DNA from: Phycisphaerales bacterium
GTDB lineage: Bacteria > Planctomycetota > Phycisphaerae > Phycisphaerales > UBA1924
Direction of reading: 5' to 3'
Length of the DNA stretch: 64,000 nt
Assembly (NCBI GenBank): GCA_023382935.1
Contig: JAHDXL010000003.1
Coordinates: forward strand, 365,559 to 429,558
Of this stretch, positions 11,236 to 19,620 are shown piece after piece. The translations under genes and the position numbers were made by a program. Below the pieces are notes generated by a model. That model did no database searches, was not told where the DNA came from, and saw only the letters and a program-made list of their open reading frames with translations. Positions within the stretch are counted from its first letter, which is position 1; every line of letters starts with the position of its first letter.

Positions 11236-11278
11236 CAGCATATGCTGAAACTGTGCTCAGCACAAGCGGAACACAGTT
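11236..11278. promoter_or_regulatory. Inverted repeats in divergent promoter region
   Basis: Three overlapping dyads: the perfect palindrome cagcatatgctg (11236-11247); tgctga / tcagca (11243-11248, 11257-11262); and aactgtg / cacagtt (11249-11255, 11272-11278). They lie between the start of the putative HTH protein and the secreted protein gene, a natural place for an autoregulator site. A TTGACA at 11224-11229 on the plus strand overlaps the first gene's start. Confidence 0.45.
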
Positions 11279-11322
11279 GCGTGTTCATGCGAATCCAAGG
11301 GCAGCATACTGAGGAGACGACG

Positions 11323-12012
11323 ATGAAGCAGGCAATCTTGGCGTTGTTGGTGGCTGGCGGCGTGGCAAGCGCGGACGTAACCACCTTTGACTCCGGCACC
11401 GAGGGCTGGTCGGTCAGCGGGCGCGACAACCTCTCCCCTGTCGGCGGAAACCCCGGGGCCAACATGGACGTCGAGGTGATCGACGTGTTCGGAGCCGACA
11501 TCCGCAACAGCACGGCCGCCTTCACCGGCGACTACCGCGGTCGAGGCCACCTCACCTTTACCGTGGACATCCGCATCGACTCGATCAATATGTTCGGCAC
11601 TGAGGTGTCGCGCGACCTGGTGATCGAACTGCGCAACTACGACACCCCGAACTGGGGCGGGTTCACGTCCATCTACGCTCACCTGGGCACGCTGAGCAGC
11701 GCCCTCACTTCCGACTGGACCACCTTTCAGGCCGTGCTCGATACGAACGCGGTCGGCTTGCCCAGCGGGTGGTTCGGTGCCGGCGATGAAGACCCCAACA
11801 CCTTCGAGCCCATCCTGCCGCCCGGCGTGAGCGTGCAGGACGTGCTGTCGGGAATCGACGAAATCTCGTTCACCACCTTCGTGCCCGGATACTTCTTCGG
11901 GTTCACCAACTTCATCATGGCGGTGGACAACGTGGGCTTCGTCCCGGCACCGGGCACGGGCGTGGCGTTGCTGGGCGCGGTGGGACTGGGTGCGCTCCGA
12001 CGGCGCCGGTGA
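11323..12012 (+). CDS. Secreted protein with PAP-type (PEP-CTERM-like) sorting tail
   Basis: 229 aa from the ATG at 11323, preceded by GAGGAG (11311-11316). The N-terminus is a short signal peptide (KQAILALLVAGGVASA, cleavage near residue 18). The body (TTFDSGTEGWSVSGRDN..., DLVIELRNYDTP) resembles beta-sandwich laminin-B/carbohydrate-binding-like domains seen in other PEP-CTERM proteins; this is a loose resemblance. The tail is VPAPGTGVALLGAVGLGALR plus RRR: a short motif (here PAP rather than PEP), one hydrophobic helix and an arginine cluster, the arrangement recognised by exosortase systems. No exosortase is in the window. Ligand unknown. Confidence 0.75.
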   Translation: MKQAILALLVAGGVASADVTTFDSGTEGWSVSGRDNLSPVGGNPGANMDVEVIDVFGADIRNSTAAFTGDYRGRGHLTFTVDIRIDSINMFGTEVSRDLVIELRNYDTPNWGGFTSIYAHLGTLSSALTSDWTTFQAVLDTNAVGLPSGWFGAGDEDPNTFEPILPPGVSVQDVLSGIDEISFTTFVPGYFFGFTNFIMAVDNVGFVPAPGTGVALLGAVGLGALRRRR

Positions 12013-12043
12013 GATGGATGACGAATCTCTGGTTCCCTCTCCA

Positions 12044-12080
12044 CGCCCGCTCGGCTCGCAAGGCCGGGCGGGCGTTGTTG
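12044..12080. terminator. Convergent-gene terminator
   Basis: 12-bp stem cgcccgctcggc (12044-12055) / gccgggcgggcg (12063-12074), one G-T wobble, 7-nt loop, followed by ttgttg. It sits between convergent genes ending at 12012 and 12094. Confidence 0.6.
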
Positions 12081-12093
12081 CAGGCGCGAGGAA

Positions 12094-12909
12094 TCAGGGT
12101 TTCTCGGCGATGAGTTCGTAGACGGTTGGCAGGTGGATGAACGAGTCCGGGTCGTTGGTCGCGTCGGCCCACGCCTGGTCGAAGGCCTGGTGTTGCTGCG
12201 CGGTCAGGTAGCCCGCCTCTTCGAGGCGCGGCATGAACGTTTTCCAGAACACCGTGGGCCAAGTCCACATCTGCTCGTGGGGGTGGGCAAATCGTTGGAT
12301 GACCTCGCGGTGGATGATCCGGAGTCCGGCCTTGCGGAGCAGGGCGGGCATGCCGCCCATGACGTCGGGGTTGCCGCCGCGGTCACGCCAACTCTGCGCG
12401 ACGGCCTGGATCCCTCGTGAGAAGGCCTCCCGGCGCGGAGCCAGCGACATGCACTCGTAGTTGAAGTAGTCCTGGATGACCAGCCGCCCACCCGGCTTGA
12501 GCAGTTCGGCCACTTGGGCGACCACGGTTCCGGGGTCTTGGACGAAGCAGAGCACCCAGCGGACGTAGCCCATGTCGAAGGGCGCTTCTCCGGCGGCGGC
12601 CAGGGCGATCTGGTGCACGTCTCCCGGAACGGCCGAGGCCCAGGGCAAACCGGCGGCGGACATGGCCTGATTGAACCACTGGACGTACCGATCGGACTCA
12701 TCGACACCGAAGACCGAGCCGGCAGGGCCGACGATTTGGGCCATGTCCAACGAAGCCCAGCCCGGGCCGCAGCCGACGTCGAGCACGCGCCACTCGGGGC
12801 GGAGCCCGGCGCGTTCCCAGGCCTGGTGGGCGCATGCGGACCAGAGACGGTGTTGCAGGCCGAGGCGAATGCGTTCCTGCTCATCGGTACCGAGGACATA
12901 TTCGGGCAT
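12094..12909 (-). CDS. Class I SAM-dependent methyltransferase
   Basis: 271 aa from the ATG at 12909 (MPEYVLGTDEQERIRLG). Motif I VLDVGCGPGWASLDMAQ (about 42-58) binds SAM; GVDESDRYVQWFNQA is motif II; DMGYVRWVLCFV and LLKPGGRLVIQDYFNY are motifs IV and V. The set matches Methyltransf_11/UbiE-like enzymes acting on small molecules. The C-terminal half (WTWPTVFWKTFMPRLEEAGY) should determine the substrate and is unfamiliar. Divergent from the MFS transporter at 13028, perhaps sharing regulation. No ribosome site is evident; an upstream in-frame start cannot be excluded. Confidence 0.8.
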   Translation of the reverse strand: MPEYVLGTDEQERIRLGLQHRLWSACAHQAWERAGLRPEWRVLDVGCGPGWASLDMAQIVGPAGSVFGVDESDRYVQWFNQAMSAAGLPWASAVPGDVHQIALAAAGEAPFDMGYVRWVLCFVQDPGTVVAQVAELLKPGGRLVIQDYFNYECMSLAPRREAFSRGIQAVAQSWRDRGGNPDVMGGMPALLRKAGLRIIHREVIQRFAHPHEQMWTWPTVFWKTFMPRLEEAGYLTAQQHQAFDQAWADATNDPDSFIHLPTVYELIAEKP

Positions 12910-13027
12910 GGGGGAAAGGGTAGAACGGTCGCGATTGAATCGCATCGGGGAGCGGGGAAGATTGCCTGCGTGGGGCCGAGGACAGGCCGCGATGGGAGAC
13001 GAGAGTTCGCGACGATTCATTCCGTTC

Positions 13028-14365
13028 ATGGATACGGGGTTGATGCCGTTTTCTTCGCGCGGCGTCCCGTCGATGAGCAGGCCGAACTACCGGCACGAAC
13101 TGGCATCGAGCCTGTGCCTGCCGTGGGCGGTGGCGGTTACGGAAGGCACCGTGGTCGGGGTGATTGTCAAGAACGCCTTTGAAGGCGTGGTCAGCGAGAC
13201 GGTGCTCAACTTCGCCGTGGCGACAGTGGCGGCTGCCCCGTCGGTGGCCAACATCATCAGTTTTGCTTGGGTGCGTCTGGCGCACGGGCGTCCCAAGGTG
13301 CCGTTCATCAACAGTCTTCAGATTTCGATGCTGGTGCTGGTGGCGGGGCTGGCACTGATCCCGCGCACGGCGCTGGGGCTGCATCTGCTGGTGCTGTCGG
13401 TGGCGCTGTCGCGGGTTTTCTACGCGGGGGTGCAGACGCTGCGCTCGACGGTGTGGGCGTCGAACTACCCGACGCGCGGGCGAGCCAGGCTGACCGGGCG
13501 GCTGACGACGGTGCAGTCTGAGTTCGTGGCCGTGGCGGGGCTGCTGATCGGGCTGTCCATGGAGTGGGATGCCCGGTCATACCACGTGATCACGCCGCTG
13601 CTGGCGATGGTGGGACTGGTGGGAGTGTGGCGGTTTTCGAGGATTCGGGTGCGCCAGCATCGGCGTATGCTGGCGCTCGAGCGGCAGGCCGAACTGCTCG
13701 ACCGCCCGTCGTTCAATCCGGCGGCGATGATTCGCGTGCTGGCCGGGGACCGGGCCTTTGCCGGGTTCATGTGGTGCCAGATGCTGCTGGGCATGGGCAA
13801 CCTGATGATGGGCCCGATCCTGACGGTGCTGCTCAAGGACCGCTTCGGCATGGGGTATGAGGGCGTGCTGGTGAACCACACGATCCCGCTGATCGCCCTT
13901 CCGGTGTTCATCCCGATGTGGGCCCGGCTGCTCGACCGGGTGCACATTGTCTGGTTTCGCGCGATTCACTCGTGGTCGTTCGTGCTGGCCATCGCGGTGC
14001 ACCTGGTGGCGGCGCTTGAGGCGGATCTGTGGCTGCTGTACCTGGGAGCGCTGCTCAAGGGGCTGGCGTTCGGAGGCGGGGCACTGGCGTGGTCGCTGGG
14101 GCACCTGGACTTTGCGCCGGCCGAGCGGTCCTCCCAGTACATGGGGGTGCATGTGACGCTGACGGGGGTACGGGGGCTGCTGGCGCCGGCGCTGGGGATG
14201 CAGATGTACGTGATGATGGAGGCTTTGCACCCCGGGAGCGGTTCATGGGTTTTTGCCCTTGCCCTGGGCTTCACGGTGCTGGGGGCGATCGGGTTTGGAG
14301 TTCTCGGGCGGGCGATGTCCAGCCGCCGGGGCGGGCTGGGCAAGCCGGAGGGACCGATCGGGTAA
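13028..14365 (+). CDS. MFS-type membrane transporter
   Basis: About 445 aa with 10-12 hydrophobic helices separated by short charged loops, e.g. RVFYAGVQTLRSTVWASNYP and ARLTGRLTTVQSEFVAVAG, a layout typical of major-facilitator proteins. The start is uncertain: ATGs at 12992, 13028, 13043 and 13073 are in frame and none has a strong ribosome site; the first membrane segment begins just after 13073. The substrate is not evident. Divergent from the methyltransferase gene at 12909. It ends 180 bp before the DUF1573 operon. Confidence 0.7.
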   Translation: MDTGLMPFSSRGVPSMSRPNYRHELASSLCLPWAVAVTEGTVVGVIVKNAFEGVVSETVLNFAVATVAAAPSVANIISFAWVRLAHGRPKVPFINSLQISMLVLVAGLALIPRTALGLHLLVLSVALSRVFYAGVQTLRSTVWASNYPTRGRARLTGRLTTVQSEFVAVAGLLIGLSMEWDARSYHVITPLLAMVGLVGVWRFSRIRVRQHRRMLALERQAELLDRPSFNPAAMIRVLAGDRAFAGFMWCQMLLGMGNLMMGPILTVLLKDRFGMGYEGVLVNHTIPLIALPVFIPMWARLLDRVHIVWFRAIHSWSFVLAIAVHLVAALEADLWLLYLGALLKGLAFGGGALAWSLGHLDFAPAERSSQYMGVHVTLTGVRGLLAPALGMQMYVMMEALHPGSGSWVFALALGFTVLGAIGFGVLGRAMSSRRGGLGKPEGPIG

Positions 14366-14545
14366 CTGTTTTGCAACAGGACTCGACGCGCGGTCGATCG
14401 GGGGCGAAAGTGTGCTAGCGTCTGGGCTGCCCGGCACATCGTCCGGGAACCCGGCAGGGTTCTAGAGTCAGTCCGGGGCGGGAGTTGGGTCGATTCACAG
14501 ATTGGCCGACCGGCAGCGGCGGCCTCTGGACAGCGAGGATCGAAG

Positions 14546-15643
14546 ATGTCACGACGAATCCATGCGATGATGCTTGCGGGAGTGCTGGCCGGTGTGTCCA
14601 CGGTTGGGGCGGCGCTGCCTCCTCCGCTCCCGCCGCTGACCGAGACGGAAGCGGCGCTCAAGCCGGCCGCGTCGCGGATGACTCTCAGCCAGAGCGATCA
14701 TGACTTCGGCACGATCATGGACAACGAGCCGAAGCGGGTGGTGTTTGAGTTCACCAACACCGGAGTGGATCCGCTGATCATCGGCGAAGTGAAGAGCACG
14801 TGCGGATGTACCGTCCCTGAACTGTCCAAGAAGATTTACCAGCCGGGAGAGAAGGGCGAAATCACCGTGCTGTACAACCCGCACGGCAAGCGCGGGCACG
14901 ACGTCCGGTCGGTCACTCTGGAGACCAACGACTCGATGCAGCCGAGCGTGAAACTCACCATCAAGGCCCACGTCAAGCAACTGGTGATCATCGAGCCCAA
15001 CCTGCTTCAGTTCGGGCAGACGGACAAGGGCAAGGGCAGGACGATGGAGGTTTTCGTGGCCGGTCGGACGGAGGATTTCCGCGTGACGCTGGCGACCACG
15101 ACGATGCCGGACGTCTACACGGTGGAACTGGGCGAGACGGAGGTGCGGGAGATCGGCGTGGAGAAGGAGCAACTGCGCGCCACCAAGGTGATCGTGAAGT
15201 TGCGGGAGGACGCGCCGGTGGGGATGCACACGGCCGAGATGACGCTGCGCACGAATGATGAGCGCATCCCGGTGGAACGCACACAGGTGCTCTCGCAGGT
15301 GCTGGGCGACATCCAGGTGACGCCGCCGCGGATCTCGCTGGGACGGATTGAACTGGGGCAGTCGTTCACGCGCGAGTTCCGCGTGCAGAGTCGCTCAGGT
15401 CAGCCGTTCCACATCAGCCAGGTCGAGGCACGCGACAGCACGGCCGACGTGCAGTTCCAGTTTGAGCCCGAGGACGCCAAGAAGCCGACGAGTTGGCGGA
15501 TCGTGATGAGCGGGCGCGCCCACCCGCAGGAGCGCCGCATCCTGGGGCAGATCCTCGTCCGCACCGACGTGCGCAGCGAAGAGACGATCGAAGTCCGCTA
15601 CAACGGGTTCATCAATGTCCCTGGCACCGAACCGGGCAACTAG
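14546..15643 (+). CDS. DUF1573-containing exported protein
   Basis: 365 aa; GAGGATCGAAG precedes the ATG. A signal peptide (HAMMLAGVLAGVSTVGAA) leads into a DUF1573 domain: HDFGTIMDNEPKRVVFEFTN then PLIIGEVKSTCGCTVPEL, with the characteristic TCGC pair near residue 88, about 40-150. Two further beta-sandwich repeats follow (LLQFGQTDKGKGRTMEVFVA; ISLGRIELGQSFTREFRVQS). DUF1573 proteins are envelope proteins of unclear role; the conserved Cys pair suggests metal or redox chemistry. The next gene, a rhodanese, begins inside its 3' end (29-bp overlap), and a MauE-like protein follows, so the three form a tight operon. Confidence 0.85.
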   Translation: MSRRIHAMMLAGVLAGVSTVGAALPPPLPPLTETEAALKPAASRMTLSQSDHDFGTIMDNEPKRVVFEFTNTGVDPLIIGEVKSTCGCTVPELSKKIYQPGEKGEITVLYNPHGKRGHDVRSVTLETNDSMQPSVKLTIKAHVKQLVIIEPNLLQFGQTDKGKGRTMEVFVAGRTEDFRVTLATTTMPDVYTVELGETEVREIGVEKEQLRATKVIVKLREDAPVGMHTAEMTLRTNDERIPVERTQVLSQVLGDIQVTPPRISLGRIELGQSFTREFRVQSRSGQPFHISQVEARDSTADVQFQFEPEDAKKPTSWRIVMSGRAHPQERRILGQILVRTDVRSEETIEVRYNGFINVPGTEPGN

Positions 15644-16205
15644 ACTCGGCCCGGCGCTGGCGGGCGCCCTGGCGCTGCTGGGAGCGGCGGTGATCGCCGG
15701 CGCGGCACACTCGTGGGTGGTGCCGGTGACGCTGCGCCCGGACTGGTCGAAGAACAGCGCCGCCCGCGGGCCCGGGAGGCAGGAGTCGGGCAGCCAGATC
15801 CGGCCGGACGCGCAGGCGGGCATTCCGGACCAGGTGGCTGCGCCCCCCTCGGCTCCGGGCGACGACGGGCAATACATCGACTTGGCTACAGCCCGGCGCC
15901 TCTTTGTGGACGAAGGCGCACTGTTTCTCGATGCGCGCTCGAAGGAGGAGTATGACAAGGCGCACATCGCCGGGGCGGTGCACCTCTCGGCCGAAATGGT
16001 CAGTTCCGGACGGGCGGCCGGCGTGGTCGCGGACCTGGTGGCCAGTTACGGGTATGACTTTCCGATCGTGATCTACTGCCACGGGGGTGATTGCGACGCT
16101 TCGGACAACGTGGCCAAACTGCTGTTGCCGATGGGCTTCCACAACCTGCGCGTGATGACGGCCGGGTTTGCAGACTGGCAGAACGCCGGATACGAGGTCG
16201 AATGA
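15615..16205 (+). CDS. Membrane-anchored rhodanese-like sulfurtransferase
   Basis: 196 aa. One N-terminal helix (GPALAGALALLGAAVIAGAA) anchors or exports the protein. After a Pro/Ser-rich linker, a single rhodanese domain spans about residues 85-195: FLDARSKEEYDKAHIAGAVH is the CH2A-like region and VIYCHGGDCDAS supplies the active-site Cys loop (C-H-G-G-D-C). Rhodaneses carry persulfide sulfur on that Cys; the second Cys in the loop is unusual and may allow disulfide chemistry. It overlaps the DUF1573 gene upstream and the MauE-like gene downstream (ATGA), so all three are likely translated together as an envelope redox or sulfur-handling module. Confidence 0.87.
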   Translation: MSLAPNRATRLGPALAGALALLGAAVIAGAAHSWVVPVTLRPDWSKNSAARGPGRQESGSQIRPDAQAGIPDQVAAPPSAPGDDGQYIDLATARRLFVDEGALFLDARSKEEYDKAHIAGAVHLSAEMVSSGRAAGVVADLVASYGYDFPIVIYCHGGDCDASDNVAKLLLPMGFHNLRVMTAGFADWQNAGYEVE

Positions 16206-16705
16206 TGCGAGCGATCGAGACCGGGCTTCTCCTGTTGGTGCGGGTGGTGCTCGGCGTGCTGTTCATCTTCGCGGCGTGGATGAAACTGAAGAACCCGCAG
16301 GCTTTCGCCGATTCGGTGCTGGCGTTCAAGATCTTCGGGCGGGCCGATCACCTGGTGGTGCTCACCACCTTCGTAGTGCCGTGGCTTGAGGTGATCTGCG
16401 GGGCGCTGCTGGTGCTGGGCCTGTGGTCGCGGGCGGCCGGGATCGCGCTGGGCGCGCAGTTGCTCATCTTCACGGGCGGCATCATCTCGGTGCTGGTTCG
16501 CAAACTGGACGTGACCTGCGGGTGCTTCGGTGAATATGAGTGGCCCTGCACCGGCGCGGTGTCGATGTGCCACGTCGGACGGAACGCGGTGCTGCTGCTG
16601 GCGGCCGGACTCCTGGCCTGGCGCGGGGGCGGCGTAGCAGGATTGGATGGACTGCTGTGGCGGAGACCATCGCGGGGGGCCATTCCGGAGCCGTCCCGTT
16701 CATAA
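16202..16705 (+). CDS. MauE/DoxX-family membrane protein
   Basis: 167 aa with four helices (LLLLVRVVLGVLFIFAAWMK, VVLTTFVVPWLEVICGALLV and two more). The motif VTCGCFG between helices 3 and 4 is shared with MauE-like proteins, which are thought to move electrons or reductant across the membrane to form or reduce periplasmic disulfides. LGVLFIFAAWMKLKNP matches the DoxX/MauE start. The ATG overlaps the rhodanese stop. Together with the two upstream Cys-containing envelope proteins this supports a thiol-redox relay; the actual partner is inferred. Confidence 0.8.
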   Translation: MMRAIETGLLLLVRVVLGVLFIFAAWMKLKNPQAFADSVLAFKIFGRADHLVVLTTFVVPWLEVICGALLVLGLWSRAAGIALGAQLLIFTGGIISVLVRKLDVTCGCFGEYEWPCTGAVSMCHVGRNAVLLLAAGLLAWRGGGVAGLDGLLWRRPSRGAIPEPSRS

Positions 16706-16821
16706 CGAGAGCCGGCACCCGGCCATTCGACACTACTCTGGGATCGGCGTACGCTTGCTGGCAATCCCACCCGTCGCCCGGGCCGTACTCGGGCCGAACA
16801 GACCAGGACGGAGCATTCCTG

Positions 16822-17067
16822 ATGAGTCGCTTCAATCGTTTCGGACCACCCACTCCCCAGGGCAAACTGACCAAGACCGGGGCCAACGGCACGGTCTACG
16901 TGGACTGGAAGGACATCGAGTCCCTCCGCCGCGCCATGAGCCCCAACGGGAAGATCTACGGGCGCAAGCGCCTGGGTACCACGGCCCGCGAGCAGAAGAT
17001 GGTTGCGGCGGCCGTGAAGCGCGCCCGCTTCATGGGCCTGCTGCCCTTCACGTCCGCGACGCTCTAA
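16822..17067 (+). CDS. rpsR: 30S ribosomal protein bS18
   Basis: 81 aa. YVDWKDIESLRRAMSPNGKI then YGRKRLGTTAREQKMVAAAV and KRARFMGLLPFT align with the bS18 core that binds 16S rRNA and pairs with bS6 on the platform. The start is the ATG at 16822. The usual neighbours rpsF, ssb and rplI are absent, so it stands alone between a redox operon and an fRMsr gene, 9 bp from the latter. The Cys residues of zinc-binding bS18 forms are missing. Either this is the only copy, relocated, or a second zinc-independent paralogue. Confidence 0.9.
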   Translation: MSRFNRFGPPTPQGKLTKTGANGTVYVDWKDIESLRRAMSPNGKIYGRKRLGTTAREQKMVAAAVKRARFMGLLPFTSATL

Positions 17068-17076
17068 ACTGGCACC

Positions 17077-17559
17077 ATGTACCGCGATTATCCGCGGATG
17101 GAAGAAAGACTGCGCGCGCTCAGGGGCTCGCGGGTTGACCGCATGCGCGGCGCGGCCGACGCCTTGTGGGACCAACTGGCCGACACCGGCGTGTCGTGGC
17201 TGGGTTTTTACACCGCTGAGCCGGGTGATGTGGAGATGATCCTGGGCCCGTGCCGCAACACGCCGGCATGCAGCCCGATCGGGCTTCACGGGGCGTGCGG
17301 GCAGTGCTGGACCAGCCGTCGCTCACTGGTGATCCATGATGTGGCGGTGCTGGGCGAGGGATACATTGCCTGTGACCCGCGCGATCGGTCCGAGTTGGTG
17401 GTTCCACTTTTCGACGATGGCGAATGCTGGGGCGTGCTCGACCTGGACAGCCACGAGGTCGGCGCGTTCATCGCCCGCGACGCCGAAGAACTTGAACGGC
17501 TGATGGTCATTGCGAAGTTGACCAGCGACCAGCCGCGGGAAGACCCGATCGAGTTCTGA
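17077..17559 (+). CDS. msrC: Free methionine-(R)-sulfoxide reductase (GAF domain)
   Basis: 160 aa GAF domain. VSWLGFYTA, LGPCRNTPACSPI, LHGACGQCWTS and YIACDPRDRSELVVPLFDDG match the fRMsr family; the three conserved cysteines lie in PAC, GAC(G) and IAC(D), with IAC(D) the usual catalytic one. The enzyme reduces free methionine-R-sulfoxide with thioredoxin. The extra Cys in GACGQC and in GPCRN are not typical. It starts 9 bp after rpsR and is probably cotranscribed. Confidence 0.88.
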   Translation: MYRDYPRMEERLRALRGSRVDRMRGAADALWDQLADTGVSWLGFYTAEPGDVEMILGPCRNTPACSPIGLHGACGQCWTSRRSLVIHDVAVLGEGYIACDPRDRSELVVPLFDDGECWGVLDLDSHEVGAFIARDAEELERLMVIAKLTSDQPREDPIEF

Positions 17560-17571
17560 CACCAGACCACT

Positions 17572-17612
17572 GAAACGAGCCGCGACCCGTCAGAAAGCGG
17601 TTTTCGTTTTCC
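17572..17612. terminator. Possible terminator, msrC/rluA convergence
   Basis: Imperfect stem gaaacgagccgc (about 17572-17583) with gcggttttcgtttt (about 17596-17610), with bulges and T-richness on the right arm. It lies between convergent genes. Confidence 0.4.
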
Positions 17613-17643
17613 AGAGTCCCTCCGTCTCGGCCGGGGCTCGTCG

Positions 17644-18330
17644 TCAGAACGGCGCGTCGGAGCGCACCGTGACGCGGCGCAGCGTGTCGGGGTCGGTGAT
17701 CGTCAGTTCGCAGGCGTGGAGCATGAGGCGCGGCGCGGGATACTCGGGGTCGTACAACTTATCGCCGACGATGGGACAGCCCAGGCCCCCGATGTCTCTC
17801 GAAGCCCACGCATGCATGCGGAGTTGATGGGTCTTGCCGGTGACGGGGCCGAACTCGACGCGGGTGTGCACGCCGCCATCTTGATCTGCCTCCACGCCGA
17901 GCACGCGCCAGTGGGTGATGGCCCTGGCCCCCTGTTCGAAGTCGACCATCTGGCGCGGGCGGTTGGACCAGTCGGCGCGTAGCGGCAGATCAACCACGCC
18001 CTCGTCTCCATTGGGTCGTCCCCGGAGGAGGGCGAGGTATCGCTTGTCGGCCCGGCGCCGCTGGAACTGGAGTGAGATGTGCCGCTGGGCGTCGTGATCG
18101 AGGGCAAAGACGATCAGCCCGCTGGTGGGCTGGTCGAGCCGGTGGCAGATCATCGGCCCCGAGGCCGAGGGGAACAGGGCTGCCACCTGCGAGCAGGCGC
18201 AGACCTGGTTCTCCGCGCTCCGCCCGGGCACGCTGAGCATGTCGGCCGGCTTGTCGATCACGACGAAGCGCGAGTGCTCGAAGAGCACGCGAACCGGCGG
18301 CCACTGGTAGGTTGGCGGGCTAACGTTCAC
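17644..18330 (-). CDS. RluA-family pseudouridine synthase
   Basis: About 228 aa. FVVIDKPADMLSVPGR, PMICHRLDQPTSGLIVFALD (motif II, catalytic Asp in HRLD), KRYLALLRGRP and GPVTGKTHQLRMHAWASRDI mark the RluA family, which isomerises uridine to pseudouridine in 23S rRNA or tRNA. There is no S4 domain. No in-frame ATG precedes the domain; GTG at 18330 or 18351 is the best start, without a clear ribosome site. The open frame beyond 18373 runs antisense through the next gene and is rejected. The short length resembles RluE/TruC-like single-domain members; the target nucleotide is unknown. Confidence 0.85.
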   Translation of the reverse strand: MNVSPPTYQWPPVRVLFEHSRFVVIDKPADMLSVPGRSAENQVCACSQVAALFPSASGPMICHRLDQPTSGLIVFALDHDAQRHISLQFQRRRADKRYLALLRGRPNGDEGVVDLPLRADWSNRPRQMVDFEQGARAITHWRVLGVEADQDGGVHTRVEFGPVTGKTHQLRMHAWASRDIGGLGCPIVGDKLYDPEYPAPRLMLHACELTITDPDTLRRVTVRSDAPF

Positions 18331-18372
18331 TGTCGGACTGTAGAGTGCCACTTGTGAAAGGGGAGTGCTTCG

Positions 18373-19620
18373 ATGCAACTGGTCTTGGCCGCGTGTGTGA
18401 GCGCTTTCCTCGGGCAGACCGACTGGGCCCAGATGGAAGCCCCGATCCTGACCGAGCAGGTGCAACTGACCTTCCCCGACCTGTTCGTCAAGGCGGGTGA
18501 GGCGTACTTCGCACCGTCGGGCAAGCACATCATCTTCCAAGCGACGCCGGTGCCGGCGGAGGGTCAGCAGCCGGGGCCGCACTACGAGATGTACGTGGCG
18601 ATGCTGCGGACCGATGGAGAAGGCCAAAGCAGGTTGGAAATCGGACCGAACGGCGAACGCCGCGAGGTACCAAGTGATCAACTTCCGACGGGCGAACTGA
18701 TGAGCATCATCCAGGTGAGCCAGACCGGCTCGGCCAACACATGCGGGTGGTGGCACCCGCTCCAGCCCGAGGTTGTGCTGTTCGGATCAACGATCCTCCC
18801 GCCCGACGCGCCAGACAAGGCGGGATATCAGCGCGACTCAGGGCGGTACCGCTGGCAGTTCCCGGCCGAGATGGAGATCGTGGTTGGGCAGGTTCGCCTG
18901 CGCCGTGGGCGCGGCCCGATCGCCTATTCGCCGATCATCACGCCGCTGTGGAAGGAGCCGGGCTACTCGGCCGAGGGCTCGTGGTCGCCGGACGGGAAGT
19001 TCGTGCTCTACACCTGGGTGAACCCGGACACCAGCGACCCCGACATATATCTGCGCGATCCTGCGACGGGATATGTGACGCCGATCGTCGAAGCCGAGGG
19101 ATACGACGGCGGGCCGTTCTTCAGCCCAGATGGACACTGGATTACGTATCGCTCGGACCGCCGCGGCGACAACCTGCTGCAGATTTTCATGGCCGAGTTG
19201 TCCTTTGACAACCAGGGACGTCCGAACGGGATCAAGCGCGAAATCCAACTGACTGACAACGAGTACGTGAACTGGGGCCCGTTCTGGCATCCGTCGGGGG
19301 CATTCCTGGTGTACTCGACCAATGAGGCGGCGCCGGAGGCGCACAACTACGAGGTGTTCGCCATCGATGCCCGCGCCACCAGCGAGCATCCGAAGAAGTT
19401 GCGGCTGACGTTTGCCGAGGGATTCGACGGTCTGCCGGTGTTCAGCCGCGACGGCTCCATGATGATGTGGACCAGCCAGCGCGGCTCGCCCACCAAGCCC
19501 GGCGAGCGCCCCAGCAGCCAGATCTGGCTGGCCAAGTTCAACTTCGAGGCCTTCATCGAAAAATTCAGCCAGGTATCGGCCGCGCCGGCCCCGGCAGCAA
19601 GCCACGGCGACCATGATTGA
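18373..19620 (+). CDS. TolB-like beta-propeller (PD40) exported protein
   Basis: 415 aa; GGGGAG lies 7 nt before the ATG. A short signal-like N-terminus (QLVLAACVSAFLGQTDWAQ) precedes PD40/TolB blades with the hallmarks YFAPSGKHIIFQA, GSWSPDGKFVLYTWVN, GPFFSPDGHWITYRSDRRGD, GPFWHPSGAFLVYSTN and LPVFSRDGSMMMWTSQRG. These propellers sit in the periplasm and bind proteins or glycans. The C-terminus ends in a His/Asp tail. Its stop overlaps the start of an alpha/beta hydrolase gene, and a third gene overlaps that, so the three are an operon. No enzymatic residue is evident. Confidence 0.82.
   Translation: MQLVLAACVSAFLGQTDWAQMEAPILTEQVQLTFPDLFVKAGEAYFAPSGKHIIFQATPVPAEGQQPGPHYEMYVAMLRTDGEGQSRLEIGPNGERREVPSDQLPTGELMSIIQVSQTGSANTCGWWHPLQPEVVLFGSTILPPDAPDKAGYQRDSGRYRWQFPAEMEIVVGQVRLRRGRGPIAYSPIITPLWKEPGYSAEGSWSPDGKFVLYTWVNPDTSDPDIYLRDPATGYVTPIVEAEGYDGGPFFSPDGHWITYRSDRRGDNLLQIFMAELSFDNQGRPNGIKREIQLTDNEYVNWGPFWHPSGAFLVYSTNEAAPEAHNYEVFAIDARATSEHPKKLRLTFAEGFDGLPVFSRDGSMMMWTSQRGSPTKPGERPSSQIWLAKFNFEAFIEKFSQVSAAPAPAASHGDHD

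Noticed and set aside
18331-18756. N-terminal extension of the pseudouridine synthase
   Set aside because: Antisense to the start of the TolB-like gene, His/Arg-rich and without family similarity.
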